Below are positions 1 to 7,672 of a DNA stretch of 33,677 bases, piece after piece. The DNA lies in contig NZ_JACJRU010000062.1 in the NCBI RefSeq assembly GCF_014697425.1, positions 1 to 33,677 on the forward strand. The letters are read 5' to 3'. This DNA is from Nostoc sp. FACHB-110. Its GTDB lineage: Bacteria; Cyanobacteriota; Cyanobacteriia; Cyanobacteriales; Nostocaceae. Each line of letters opens with the position of its first letter. The first letter of the stretch is position 1. A model generated the notes under the pieces. That model had not been told where the DNA came from. It saw only the letters and a list, made by a program, of their open reading frames with translations, and searched no databases. Made by a program: the position numbers and the translations under genes.

Positions 1-1778
1 TGGATGAACAAGGGTTCGGCTTCGCTGTATTTGCCTTGGGAGTAGTAGAGTAGAGCTAGGTTGTTGAGGCTAGTGGCGACATGGGTATGTTCTTCGCCCA
101 GGAGTTTTGAAGTAATTTCTAGACACTGCTGATACCAAGGTGCTGCTTTGTCATATATTCCTTGACCATGATAAAACCAAGCGTTGCCAACAAAAGGCCG
201 AGTTAAATCTTCATCGCTGACATATTGAATGAGATTGTTTGCTACTTCTGCCAAATGAGGTATAGCGGGGGTGACATTCTTAATTTGCTCAAGTATGGGG
301 TTGTGAGGAATATCTTTAGCAACTGCTACCATTACCCCACAAAACGATCGCTTAAATTCCTCTTTCTGCTCTAAACCTGTAAGCTTATCTTGAAAAAACT
401 CTCGCAATAGGGGATTTAGTTGATAAATTCCCTCACCTTTATGCTGAAGTAAATGTAACTGTAACAACTCACGTCTGGCTTTTTTCCAATCTTGAGCCTC
501 ATTATTTATTTTTATACCCTCTACTAACTCCCAAGGAATTGGAGCTAAAGCAAATAAACTCAGAAGACAACCTAAATTTTGGGCATTTTCTCGCAACCGT
601 CGCCAACTCAATTCAAAAGCAGCAGCAACACCCAATTTAGCAGTCATTTCTGGTCGAGCTTCGTCTAAAGCTTCATTCTTCAAACGCTCTTTTTCCAAAT
701 CTCGCAGCATTTCTGCTAGGGATAATTCCTCATCACCTAACAAATAACGCCCGACTAATTCCAAACCCAGGGGCAAATATCCCAACCACTTACAAAGCTT
801 TCTTGCAATTAAAGGTTCACGCCGTAGTCTTTCCCTACCAACTATAGATTTTAATAACTTCATCGCCGCGAGTGGTGTCAGCACATCCAAATCTAAGCGC
901 ACTATTGGCGGTTGTAATTTTTCCCGCGTGGTAATTAACTGCTTAAACCGCGAAGGAACAGACTCTAAATAACACCTAACTTCTTCTCGATAGTTAGTAA
1001 CGTTATCAATTACCAGTAAAACCTCACCTTCTGGCCATTTTGTCAGGCAGTGTTGCATCCTCCCAACTAAATCTAAATCATCTGGGATACTTAATTGCAG
1101 CTGATTCATAGCAAACTGCACCAGTTGTAACCCCACATCCTCTAATGCAGACAACCAGCAAATTCCGCCTTGATAAGTGACGCGGTGCAAATTAGCATAT
1201 CGCAAAGCTAATTCTGTTTTGCCGACTCCACCCATACCTGCAATAGCGGCAATGGCTACCTGTTGATTTTCTTGCAACAACTGATGGAGTTCTTGCAATT
1301 TCGCTTCACGTCCAACAAATTCCACCACGCCACTCAAGGGGATATTTTCGTAACGGGTAGGTGTGGGTTGAGTTTTTCTACCTTTCTCACGCTGCACACC
1401 GGGTAATTCTTCTCTTCGGCGTTGCCATTCTGCATCAAATTTTTGCAAATTCTTTTCTTTGTCGCCTTTGCCATGCCAAAGCTTTAGCCGCAAGTGCCAA
1501 TCTTCCGAACCTCGTTTGTGTTCGCGCAAATCTTCGAGAATGTTGACAAAATCTTCCAGTCGTTTTAAAGCTTCCCTAACTTCTTCTTTGGTTAAACCGC
1601 TAAGTTCTGCCAACACTCTTAGCTGTGTTCTTACTATTACTTGCTGCGGCGTTTCCCAGTTGAGGGCTATTTGATAAAGTTCACCGTCTTCTAACTCGTC
1701 ATTGGCATAAGCCAAAAACCTTTCTAACAGTTTCCTTACCCGTGCTTTGACATCATCACCATAGCTAACACGCGCCAT
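1..1778 (-). CDS. NB-ARC (STAND) ATPase with C-terminal TPR repeats, 3' end outside window
   Basis: The frame is open from an ATG at 1778 down to the window edge, giving 592 visible codons. Residues 1 to about 150 form a charged helical N-terminal region (with WHLRLKLWHGKG) that I cannot assign to a named family. A P-loop follows (GMGGVGKTEL, about residues 180-190), then a Walker B-like LLVIDN and an NB-ARC pattern with LPLGLELVG. The visible C-terminus enters tetratricopeptide repeats (NNLALLYYSQGKYSEAEPL), of the type found in kinesin-light-chain-like TPR proteins. STAND proteins of this kind are ligand-triggered switches that oligomerise; the TPR part normally recognises the ligand. The effector output is not evident because the N-terminal domain is unrecognised. 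No partner gene is visible in the window, and the 3' end with the rest of the TPR array is missing. Confidence 0.87.
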   Translation of the reverse strand, partial: MARVSYGDDVKARVRKLLERFLAYANDELEDGELYQIALNWETPQQVIVRTQLRVLAELSGLTKEEVREALKRLEDFVNILEDLREHKRGSEDWHLRLKLWHGKGDKEKNLQKFDAEWQRRREELPGVQREKGRKTQPTPTRYENIPLSGVVEFVGREAKLQELHQLLQENQQVAIAAIAGMGGVGKTELALRYANLHRVTYQGGICWLSALEDVGLQLVQFAMNQLQLSIPDDLDLVGRMQHCLTKWPEGEVLLVIDNVTNYREEVRCYLESVPSRFKQLITTREKLQPPIVRLDLDVLTPLAAMKLLKSIVGRERLRREPLIARKLCKWLGYLPLGLELVGRYLLGDEELSLAEMLRDLEKERLKNEALDEARPEMTAKLGVAAAFELSWRRLRENAQNLGCLLSLFALAPIPWELVEGIKINNEAQDWKKARRELLQLHLLQHKGEGIYQLNPLLREFFQDKLTGLEQKEEFKRSFCGVMVAVAKDIPHNPILEQIKNVTPAIPHLAEVANNLIQYVSDEDLTRPFVGNAWFYHGQGIYDKAAPWYQQCLEITSKLLGEEHTHVATSLNNLALLYYSQGKYSEAEPLFI

Positions 1779-1947
1779 TGCTGATTTTTGCTCAAATTTA
1801 CGACAAAGTTTCGGGAATCCCCAAACTTAATCTAGCATCCCCAAAGTCAGACATCAGCAAATTCACGTATTGCCACCCACAAGCTAAGGTTTTGCTTTGC
1901 TTTACTACCCCAAATTTACCTTTGCTTCAGTGTTTGAGGCAAAGCGC

Positions 1948-2091
1948 ATGAAAGCTAAAAAACTGATGGCAGTTGTGTTATTTCTAATTCCCCTAATTGC
2001 TGATTTATTTTTTCCTGGTTCAGGATTAGTGATTGAACTCACATTACTAATCTGGGAATTGCTACAACCAGAAGAAGAAGATTTGAAGTGA
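1948..2091 (+). CDS. Small hypothetical membrane protein (47 aa)
   Basis: This short frame starts at an ATG preceded by GAGG with an 8-nt gap, which makes 1948 a better start than the TTG at 1897 in the same frame. The product begins MKAKKLMAVVLFLIPLIADL, has one or two hydrophobic stretches (about residues 7-20 and 24-37) and ends in an acidic tail (PEEEDLK). This fits a small inner-membrane protein. I do not recognise a family and assign no function. It diverges from the NB-ARC gene at 1778, with about 170 bp between the starts. Confidence 0.45.
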   Translation: MKAKKLMAVVLFLIPLIADLFFPGSGLVIELTLLIWELLQPEEEDLK

Positions 2092-2230
2092 TTATAGTAG
2101 AACTTAAATCCCTAACTTCTTCAAGAAAGTCGGCGATTTGAAGACTTTGGTGAATTAAATCATATTACACAGGCGAGCAATCGCCCATTTCTCAAAATTT
2201 GAAACTCACGGAGGTGGGTTTTGTCTGTAT

Positions 2231-2252
2231 AGCCGCGATTTCCAATCGCCCA
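2231..2252. repeat. Small dispersed palindromic repeat (GCGATT-TCC-AATCGC)
   Basis: The sequence around 2234-2248 contains a perfect 6-bp inverted repeat, GCGATT and AATCGC, separated by TCC. It looks like the small dispersed hairpin repeats common between Nostocales genes. No function is evident. It lies downstream of both the small membrane protein and the ParR-like gene. Confidence 0.35.
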
Positions 2253-2290
2253 GGATTAATTATTTGAAAATAATGCCGCTAAAAATTAAT

Positions 2291-2320
2291 AATCCTTAAT
2301 AGTCTTAACTACTAAGGATT
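2291..2320 (-). terminator. Hairpin after the parM/parR-like operon
   Basis: AATCCTTA (2291-2298) and TAAGGATT (2313-2320) form a perfect 8-bp stem. On the minus strand it is followed by ATTAATTTTT and lies about 39 bp after the stop of the ParR-like gene. The stem is A/T-rich, so it may be a weak intrinsic terminator. Confidence 0.45.
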
Positions 2321-2358
2321 GCTCACAAAACAAAAATTTTTAAATTCCTAAAGGTTTC

Positions 2359-2880
2359 TTAAAAATCATCAAGAAACTGACTTAGGCGACTAATAACAGG
2401 GTCAACATCTTCAGCAGGTGTAGCAACATAGGTAGTGTTTGCCATTTCCTTTGCTGGTACTGCCGACGCTACAGGTGTTTGCGCTGGTGCTGGTGAAGTT
2501 GGAGGCTGATGGTGAATAATCGGTCTTTCTGTGACCAAAATTGCCAGATGCGCCATTTGTTGCGTCAGTTGCAAAATATGGCGTTCCATCGCCTCCAAAC
2601 GATTAGATTCTTTAGCGAAAAAGCGTTCCTCCAGGTCAGCCACTTGACGTTGCAGTTCATCGATTTTCTGTCCAACCGAGTCTGTGGCTGTTGTATTTGA
2701 ACCAGGTTTTACAGATTCCGGTACACATAAAAATTGCCATAGGGCTTCTTTGCAGAGGTCGCTGAAAGACTTTTCGGGCTGTGGTTCTAAGTGGCTTTCC
2801 ACCAGCGATAACAAGCTTTCGTCTGCAACTTCTGGGTTGAACGTGACCGATTTAACTACTTTTTTTGACCATTGGAACAT
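2359..2880 (-). CDS. ParR-like partner of the actin-like ATPase
   Basis: This 173-residue protein starts 5 bp after the stop of the ParM-like gene, so the two are almost certainly co-transcribed. The N-terminus (KSVTFNPEVADESLLSLVE...SFSDLCKEALWQFL) reads like a ribbon-helix-helix DNA-binding fold. Residues about 68-115 (KIDELQRQVADLEERF, then further heptads) form a coiled coil. A proline/alanine-rich linker follows, and the protein ends in a compact acidic-hydrophobic tail (PVISRLSQFLDDF). In plasmid ParMRC systems the adaptor ParR binds centromere repeats and its C-terminal helix caps the ParM filament. The order N-terminal DNA binder, linker, C-terminal peptide fits that plan. The assignment rests on context and architecture rather than on a strong sequence signature. 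Confidence 0.65.
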   Translation of the reverse strand: MFQWSKKVVKSVTFNPEVADESLLSLVESHLEPQPEKSFSDLCKEALWQFLCVPESVKPGSNTTATDSVGQKIDELQRQVADLEERFFAKESNRLEAMERHILQLTQQMAHLAILVTERPIIHHQPPTSPAPAQTPVASAVPAKEMANTTYVATPAEDVDPVISRLSQFLDDF

Positions 2881-2885
2881 CGGTT

Positions 2886-4034
2886 TTAAGACCTAGCGGA
2901 GCGACTGGAAGATAATTGTGCCTCTCCATAAATATACTGCCCCAGGGCGTTCGCTTGGCGAGATGGTGCAGCTAAATGGGCGTTAATTTTAGCATCTTTC
3001 AAAAGACGTTGTACATCTTCCCAGAAGAATTCGCCACCACCACCAGTGATAATTACATCCGTAACACGCTCAGGCAACCAAGCAAGTACGCGACTGCAAA
3101 TATCACGAGAAAACATCTCAATCAAGTTAGGCAAGAAATCATCTAGGTTAGTAGGCTTGCTAGCACCTTTGGGACGATAGAAACGCTCGCCTTTGGGTTT
3201 ATTGACAGCAGTGATTAATGCTAAAGATTGGCTATCTGCGCCTTCAATTTCTTTAGCAACCATTTCGTAGAACTTGCTCATTCCGAAGTCTTCACTCTTA
3301 GAAGCGCCTCGGGCAAAGCGGAAGTTATCAACCATCAACAAATCGATAGTTTGATGTCCAATATCGACAATAGCGGCCGAAACTTTAGTAAAGTCAGGAG
3401 ATCCACTGCCTTTTTTGGGTTGAGCTTCACACCACAGCAGACTACCATAACCTTCTGGCATTACCCAAACTTTATTAATGTTGAGGGAGACTGTTTCACC
3501 TCTAAAGTTCATGATGTGAGGGCCAGTCAATTGACTGATGATTTGAGCCTTTTCTTTTTCAAATTGCTCTAGAGACAGAAAAGGTAAACCCAGCACTACA
3601 GAAATTTCGTCTTTAAGCTTGAAATAGCCAGCACAAGCTAACACTTTAGCTAATGCATCTTCTACTTTAGATTTGCCAACTCCCAAATTTGCACCAAAAT
3701 CGGCGGCTAGCTGACCTACAGCATAACCACTTCCTTGATACTCCATCCACAAATCCATTAAAGGATCAGTGGCGCGGGCTTCAAAGATTCCTCCCCGAAC
3801 TTCTTCCATTGACATTTGTTTGACATTGGCGGGGATGAAAACCACATTACCTGGTTCGCGGCTTACAGAGGTTTTGGTAGATGTTCTACCTAAGTCCACA
3901 CTGAGAATAGATTTACCGGAACTACCATTGGGTTTAACAGTGGTAGCAGTATTAATTGGGGTAGATGCTGACACCCGGTTAAGAGGGATAGCAGCAGCGT
4001 TCATTGGAGTAGCGGCGGAAGGTTGGTCTGTCAT
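2886..4034 (-). CDS. ParM/StbA-family actin-like ATPase
   Basis: The 382-residue protein has the three nucleotide-binding elements of the actin/Hsp70 superfamily: phosphate-1 loop VDLGRTSTKT (about 46-55), phosphate-2 loop AIVDIGHQTIDLL (about 220-233) and adenosine motif VIITGGGGEFFWE (about 325-337). The first 40 residues are a low-complexity Ala/Pro/Thr leader not needed for the fold. Proteins of this family polymerise with ATP and push or align DNA or other cargo. The ParR-like gene follows directly. No replication gene, ParA or obvious centromere iterons lie nearby, so the pair may be a chromosomal copy with another role, or the relic of an integrated plasmid. Confidence 0.85.
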   Translation of the reverse strand: MTDQPSAATPMNAAAIPLNRVSASTPINTATTVKPNGSSGKSILSVDLGRTSTKTSVSREPGNVVFIPANVKQMSMEEVRGGIFEARATDPLMDLWMEYQGSGYAVGQLAADFGANLGVGKSKVEDALAKVLACAGYFKLKDEISVVLGLPFLSLEQFEKEKAQIISQLTGPHIMNFRGETVSLNINKVWVMPEGYGSLLWCEAQPKKGSGSPDFTKVSAAIVDIGHQTIDLLMVDNFRFARGASKSEDFGMSKFYEMVAKEIEGADSQSLALITAVNKPKGERFYRPKGASKPTNLDDFLPNLIEMFSRDICSRVLAWLPERVTDVIITGGGGEFFWEDVQRLLKDAKINAHLAAPSRQANALGQYIYGEAQLSSSRSARS

Positions 4035-4141
4035 GAAAGCTCCTAGTCCTTTGTTAACTGTTAAAATTTAACTTGCTCATCTTACATACAACCATGCGAG
4101 ATACCAAAAATTCTAGGTTTCGTCAATTGTAACTACGAATA

Positions 4142-4180
4142 CGCCTAATGCTGAGTTAGGCGATCGCTTTGTTCAGCATT
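4142..4180. other. Overlapping inverted repeats between dedA-like and parM-like genes
   Basis: CGCCTAA (4142-4148) pairs with TTAGGCG (4156-4162), and the overlapping AATGCTGA (4147-4154) pairs with TCAGCATT (4173-4180). The two stems are mutually exclusive. They lie about 105-145 bp upstream of the parM-like start and just downstream of the DedA gene. A regulatory, centromere-like or terminator role is possible but not shown. A HIP1 octamer overlaps the second arm. Confidence 0.35.
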
Positions 4181-4259
4181 ATTTGGCATAGTGTAGGCGA
4201 ATTTTTACCAGATGTAACCCCCCCAACTTTAAATGAGATTTAAATTAGGGTTGTGTATT

Positions 4260-4874
4260 TTAGCGTCTAGTCTTTTTTTGCCTACGCTTGAGTACCCAAA
4301 CTACAAATGCCAAAACCAGGCTCCCAAGTACAATTTTGGACACTGGTGCGAGATACTTGTCAACCAGTTCATACTGGCTACCTAAAATGTAACCTGAGTA
4401 TGTTAACAAACCTACCCAGGCAGCACTACCCAACGTCGTATAAAAAAGAAATGGTAGCAAATGCATATTGCTAATGCCAGCAGGCACAGAAATTAATGTG
4501 CGGACTCCTGGTATAAGCCGACCAATGAATACTGCTTTACTGCCTTGAGTATCAAACCAGCGTGTCGCTTTGCTGATATCTTTGCTGGATATAGTTAACC
4601 ATTTACCGTATCTGTCAGCCCACGCTTTGAGGCGCTTTTCGCCCAGAAACTTACCAGGATAGTACCATACAAGTGCGCCGGCTACAGACCCCAAAAGCCC
4701 TGCCAGGAATACGCCACCTACATTTAACCTTTCTGGTGTTGCCCTAGCGGTAAATCCTGCCAATGGCATAATAAGTTCGGAAGGAATTGGTGGAAACAGG
4801 TTCTCGACAAACATCAATAAGGCGATCCCCACGTATCCCAAGGAATTGATTGTATTGGTTATCCATTCAAGCAT
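4260..4874 (-). CDS. DedA-family (VTT/SNARE-associated) membrane protein
   Basis: The 204-residue length is typical for bacterial DedA proteins. Diagnostic features are the re-entrant motif ENLFPPIPSE (about 24-33), the Gly-rich segment around GLLGSVAGALVWYYPGK, and the second motif FIGRLIPGVRTL (about 116-127) with the essential Gly-Arg and Arg residues. Hydrophobic segments lie near the N-terminus, at about 53-72, 120-160 and 175-195, and the tail is strongly basic (KRRQKKTRR). DedA proteins are inner-membrane transporters or scramblases; members have been linked to undecaprenyl-phosphate and phospholipid flipping and to membrane-potential homeostasis. Which lipid this one handles cannot be read from sequence. 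It is separated by 225 bp from the parM-like gene, so it is probably a separate unit. Confidence 0.9.
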   Translation of the reverse strand: MLEWITNTINSLGYVGIALLMFVENLFPPIPSELIMPLAGFTARATPERLNVGGVFLAGLLGSVAGALVWYYPGKFLGEKRLKAWADRYGKWLTISSKDISKATRWFDTQGSKAVFIGRLIPGVRTLISVPAGISNMHLLPFLFYTTLGSAAWVGLLTYSGYILGSQYELVDKYLAPVSKIVLGSLVLAFVVWVLKRRQKKTRR

Positions 4875-5075
4875 CGAGTCTAGTCCTAAAAGGGCAACAA
4901 ATGTTATTGTTGCTAATTTAACGTTAATCTTTACAAGACTTTACCTAATCTTTCAGCTTGCGACGCTCAAAATATATATTTGCATAAAATGAAGAGAGTT
5001 TTGCGCGATCGCTCAATTAATATGCAGGGATGTAGATGATCGGAAAATTCTATCTAGAAAGAATCTTATTTAGAT

Positions 5076-5522
5076 TTAAATATAGTACATAATCTCCGTT
5101 AGGCGGCGATTAGTGATTTTTTCACAAAGGTCACAAAGCGTATATTGCTGTAAAACTAATAAAGAAGCACCAGTAACTTCTTGCCAAATATCTTTTACCA
5201 CATTATTATTTAACGATTCAACGTTAGAGTCCAAAGTAGGGTTAACAGTAACTACATTTTCTATACATCGATAAACATCTAAAACGGTAATTTTTTTGGG
5301 TTCTCTGGCCAGAATATAACCACCTTTAGAACCTCGGATACTTTGAATTAAACCACCGCATCTTAAAGTTCCTAACAATTGATCTAAATATCTCACAGGT
5401 ATGTTATGGATTGCTGCTATTTCTCTAATTTGCCGTGCTTCTCCACTCTCATAACTTTTAGCAATCTCTAACAACGCAATCAGGCTATATTGAAATTTAT
5501 GTGAAAGTTCTAAGCAAGACAT
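5076..5522 (-). CDS. Rrf2-family transcriptional regulator
   Basis: The 148-residue protein has the Rrf2 winged-helix layout: LSHKFQYSLIALLEIAKSY, then IREIAAIHNIPVRYLDQLLGTLRCGGLIQS with the recognition helix, then the wing RGSKGGYILAREP. Family members include IscR, NsrR, RirA, CymR and RsrR. The usual trio of closely spaced cysteines for an Fe-S cluster after residue 90 is not present; the cysteines are at 3, 55, 86, 130 and 133, the last two as a CxxC near the C-terminus. It may therefore sense something other than through the classical cluster, as CymR does, or use an atypical ligand set. It faces away from the persulfide operon, 840 bp off. Two inverted repeats in front of it suggest autoregulation. 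Confidence 0.88.
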   Translation of the reverse strand: MSCLELSHKFQYSLIALLEIAKSYESGEARQIREIAAIHNIPVRYLDQLLGTLRCGGLIQSIRGSKGGYILAREPKKITVLDVYRCIENVVTVNPTLDSNVESLNNNVVKDIWQEVTGASLLVLQQYTLCDLCEKITNRRLTEIMYYI

Positions 5523-5539
5523 CTAAAAAGCCTAATTAA

Positions 5540-5608
5540 ATTACTTTTTAAGTACAGTAATCTTAAATTTTTATAATTCTAAAAGCAAATATAATTTCTT
5601 TTAGAATT
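5540..5608 (-). promoter_or_regulatory. Two inverted repeats in the rrf2-family gene promoter region
   Basis: A perfect 11-bp inverted repeat, AATTCTAAAAG (5575-5585) and CTTTTAGAATT (5598-5608), has a 12-nt spacer. A second pair, ATTACT (5540-5545) and AGTAAT (5556-5561), lies closer to the start codon at 5522. Their position 18-86 bp upstream fits operator sites, perhaps for the encoded regulator itself. No binding data exist; this is inferred from symmetry and position. Confidence 0.4.
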
Positions 5609-5777
5609 GATAAATAGAATTTATAAGTAAAAATGAAGGTCGTTTTGAAAGCAATAGCAACAGAAAATTTTTCATCAGCTAGCAGTAGTTCCTAATGTTC
5701 AACTGCTGCTAGTTCATAATAATTTTTGGCTACAGACTAGACATTTTCTAAGGAATTTACAAAAAATCAGTTATTCA

Positions 5778-5990
5778 TTTTGTGGGGTGGGCATACTTCG
5801 GCAAACTCATACCAATTCACAATTCGCAATTCGCAATGACGCTCGCAGGCTCGCTAACGCTGCGCTAACGCAATGACGCTCCTTCTCCCAAAGGGAGACG
5901 CTACGCGTAGCTTGCTTCTCCGAAGGAGTACGTCGCTCTAAGCGAAGCCATGCCGTCAGGCTTTACGCTGCGCTAACGCAATTAAAAAAC
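5778..5990. repeat. Composite cluster of cyanobacterial dispersed palindromic repeats
   Basis: This gene-free stretch is built from small GC-rich palindromes. TCTCCC-AAA-GGGAGA is followed by the perfect 12-bp palindrome GCTACGCGTAGC (5900-5911) and CTCC-GAA-GGAG. The motif GCTGCGCTAACGCAAT occurs twice, near 5858 and near 5967. A related patch is found at 30241-30416. Such patches are typical of Nostocales intergenic DNA. The rest of the gap from 5523 to 6366 is A/T-rich and holds the operators, the fragment at 6071-6220 and the operon promoter. Confidence 0.65.
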
Positions 5991-6070
5991 TTAGATACAG
6001 CAAAGCTTTCAGGGTTTACACCCGTATCATATTTTTTGTGAAATGGTATCAGTACAAGTCTTGCCCGCCC

Positions 6071-6220
6071 TCAGGACTTCCCACAAGAAAATCCCATACT
6101 ACAACAATGTCTGCGTTCTGGATAATCCTCCGCACCAAAGGCTTCTAGCATCCCTAGCAATACTTGGGGAAACTCAGCCCCACCCAGACAATGATCAGGA
6201 AAAATCTTCGCATAGTGACC
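6071..6220 (-). pseudogene. Remnant resembling the C-terminal CCG domain of an HdrB-like iron-sulfur protein
   Basis: On the minus strand a stretch of about 48 codons reads GHYAKIFPD..., then FPQVLLGMLEAFGAEDYPER, then RHCCSMGFSCG and a stop. The pattern of CHY.K, a helix ending in GAE..DYP and a CC-x-x-G cluster ligand motif is that of the second CCG domain of heterodisulfide reductase B-like proteins. There is no upstream continuation: the frame meets a stop within two codons of 6262, and the flanks are intergenic repeat sequence (CCTACACCC type upstream, GGGCAAGACTTGTACTGA type downstream). I therefore read it as a decayed gene fragment. The family assignment is from memory of the motif and needs a search. 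Confidence 0.4.
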
Positions 6221-6310
6221 AACAACAGGGTGTGGGGTGTAAGGAAAAAACGCCCCTCCCACACCCTACAAGGTACAAGAATTGGTATGAACGAACTAGA
6301 CAATTAAACG

Positions 6311-6330
6311 ATATTACTATATAGTCATAT
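6311..6330. promoter_or_regulatory. Palindromic operator candidate before the persulfide operon
   Basis: The perfect palindrome ACTATATAGT (6316-6325) extends to a 20-bp imperfect palindrome flanked by ATAT on both sides (6311-6314 and 6327-6330). It lies 36-55 bp before the dioxygenase start. The same 10-bp core occurs at 8623-8632 before the ArsR-family gene, which makes it the likely binding site of that regulator. Confidence 0.6.
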
Positions 6331-6366
6331 TATGTATTAGTGAAACTTCATTAGGATTACAGCATC

Positions 6367-7059
6367 ATGTTATTTCGACAACTATTTGATCCAGAAACAA
6401 GTACATATACTTATCTAGTTGCAGATTTAGATACGAAAACGGCAATGTTAATAGATCCGGTGTTAGAGCAGGTAGAACGCGATCGCCAATTACTGCAAGA
6501 ATTAGGACTAACTCTCAAATATTGTTTAGAAACGCATATCCACGCAGACCATATTACTGGGACAGCAAAACTGCGCGAGGCGACTGGTTGTGTAGGCATC
6601 GTACCGCAAAATGCCCAAGCTGTCTGTGCAGATAGATTAATGAAAGATGGTGAAGTATTAGAATTAGGTAGCGTCAAAGTAGAAGCGATCGCAACTCTGG
6701 GTCATACAGATAGTCATAATGCCTATTTAATCAATAAAACTCATCTATTGACAGGAGATTCGCTATTAATTCGTGGTTGTGGACGCACTGATTTTCAAAG
6801 CGGTAATGCGGGAATGCTGTACGACGCAATTACACAACGCTTGTTTACATTGCCTGATGAAACCTTGGTTTATCCTGGTCATGATTATCGAGGTAATACA
6901 GTTTCCACTATTGCCGAAGAAAAACAGTGGAACCCTCGGTTTGTGGGACGTAGCCGAGATGAATTTATCCAATTAATGGCAAACCTAAATTTACCCAACC
7001 CTAAAAAGATTATGGAAGCAGTACCCGCTAACCAACGCTGCGGTAACGTTGCTGCATAA
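6367..7059 (+). CDS. Persulfide dioxygenase (ETHE1/Blh-like metallo-beta-lactamase fold)
   Basis: This mononuclear iron enzyme oxidises glutathione persulfide with O2 to sulfite and glutathione in the cytoplasm. The 230-residue protein shows the family metal ligands: THIHADHITG with H57, H59, D61 and H62, GHT with H113, TGDSL with D131, and YPGHDY with H172. The segment LLIRGCGRTDFQSGNA and the late PNPKK are typical of ETHE1-like persulfide dioxygenases rather than glyoxalase II. It is the first gene of a + strand cluster with a rhodanese and a TauE/SafE permease and is preceded by the ACTATATAGT palindrome. The downstream rhodanese probably removes sulfite as thiosulfate or moves persulfide sulfur. 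Start at 6367 is the only good ATG before the conserved MLFRQLFD. Confidence 0.92.
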   Translation: MLFRQLFDPETSTYTYLVADLDTKTAMLIDPVLEQVERDRQLLQELGLTLKYCLETHIHADHITGTAKLREATGCVGIVPQNAQAVCADRLMKDGEVLELGSVKVEAIATLGHTDSHNAYLINKTHLLTGDSLLIRGCGRTDFQSGNAGMLYDAITQRLFTLPDETLVYPGHDYRGNTVSTIAEEKQWNPRFVGRSRDEFIQLMANLNLPNPKKIMEAVPANQRCGNVAA

Positions 7060-7126
7060 GCAAATCACACACACACTTCCTCTAATCTCTGCGTTCAAAA
7101 TCCTATTTTTTCAAGGGCAAATATTT

Positions 7127-7672
7127 ATGACTACTTCTGATGTACGCAAATTACAAACTGTTGACGCTCAGACTCTCAAACAATTGCTAGAGCAACAAAC
7201 TGTCACACTTATAGATGTCCGAGAACCATCAGAGTATGCCGGAGAACATATTCCAGGCGCAAGATTAGTGTCTTTATCTCAATTCGATCCGCGTAAAGTT
7301 CCTCAAGATGCAGATACTCAAGTTGTTATTTACTGTCGTTCTGGTAGTCGCTCAACAATGGCCGCGCAAAAGCTATTTGATGCCGGATTTAGCAAAGTAA
7401 CTCATTTACACGGTGGTTTGACGGCTTGGAAAGCAGCTAATTATCCCACCAGAATTAATCAGAATGCTCCCATTAGTTTAATGAGACAAGTGCAAATTGT
7501 GGCAGGTTCTTTAGTATTTAGCGGCACATTATTAGGAGCATTTGTTTCACCTTGGTTCTTGATACTGAGTGGCTTTGTTGGAGCCGGATTAATGTTTGCG
7601 GGAATTACAGATACTTGTATGTTGGGAATGTTGCTAGCCAAACTCCCCTATAATCAACGGAGCAGCGTATGA
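7127..7672 (+). CDS. Rhodanese domain protein with DUF2892 membrane tail (YgaP-like)
   Basis: The start at 7127 gives MTTSDVRKLQTVDAQTLKQL, which fits the domain edge; the ATG at 7049 in the same frame would overlap the dioxygenase and add 26 unrelated residues. Residues 10-105 form a rhodanese domain with LIDVREPSEYAGEHIPGA and the active loop CRSGSR, nucleophile C70. Residues about 115-170 are two hydrophobic helices of the DUF2892 type (GSLVFSGTLLGAFVSPWFL and the ITDTCMLGMLLAKLPYN end). Rhodanese moves sulfane sulfur between persulfides, sulfite and cyanide; the membrane anchor places it next to the permease. The stop overlaps the next start (ATGA), indicating translational coupling with the TauE/SafE gene. 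Confidence 0.9.
   Translation: MTTSDVRKLQTVDAQTLKQLLEQQTVTLIDVREPSEYAGEHIPGARLVSLSQFDPRKVPQDADTQVVIYCRSGSRSTMAAQKLFDAGFSKVTHLHGGLTAWKAANYPTRINQNAPISLMRQVQIVAGSLVFSGTLLGAFVSPWFLILSGFVGAGLMFAGITDTCMLGMLLAKLPYNQRSSV

Noticed and set aside
6043..6324. 93-codon frame on the + strand before the persulfide operon
   Set aside because: It runs through dispersed repeats, the HdrB-like remnant in antisense and the operator palindrome; composition and context are non-coding.
7049..7126. N-terminal extension of the rhodanese
   Set aside because: It overlaps the dioxygenase end and adds residues not belonging to the domain; the ATG at 7127 fits better.
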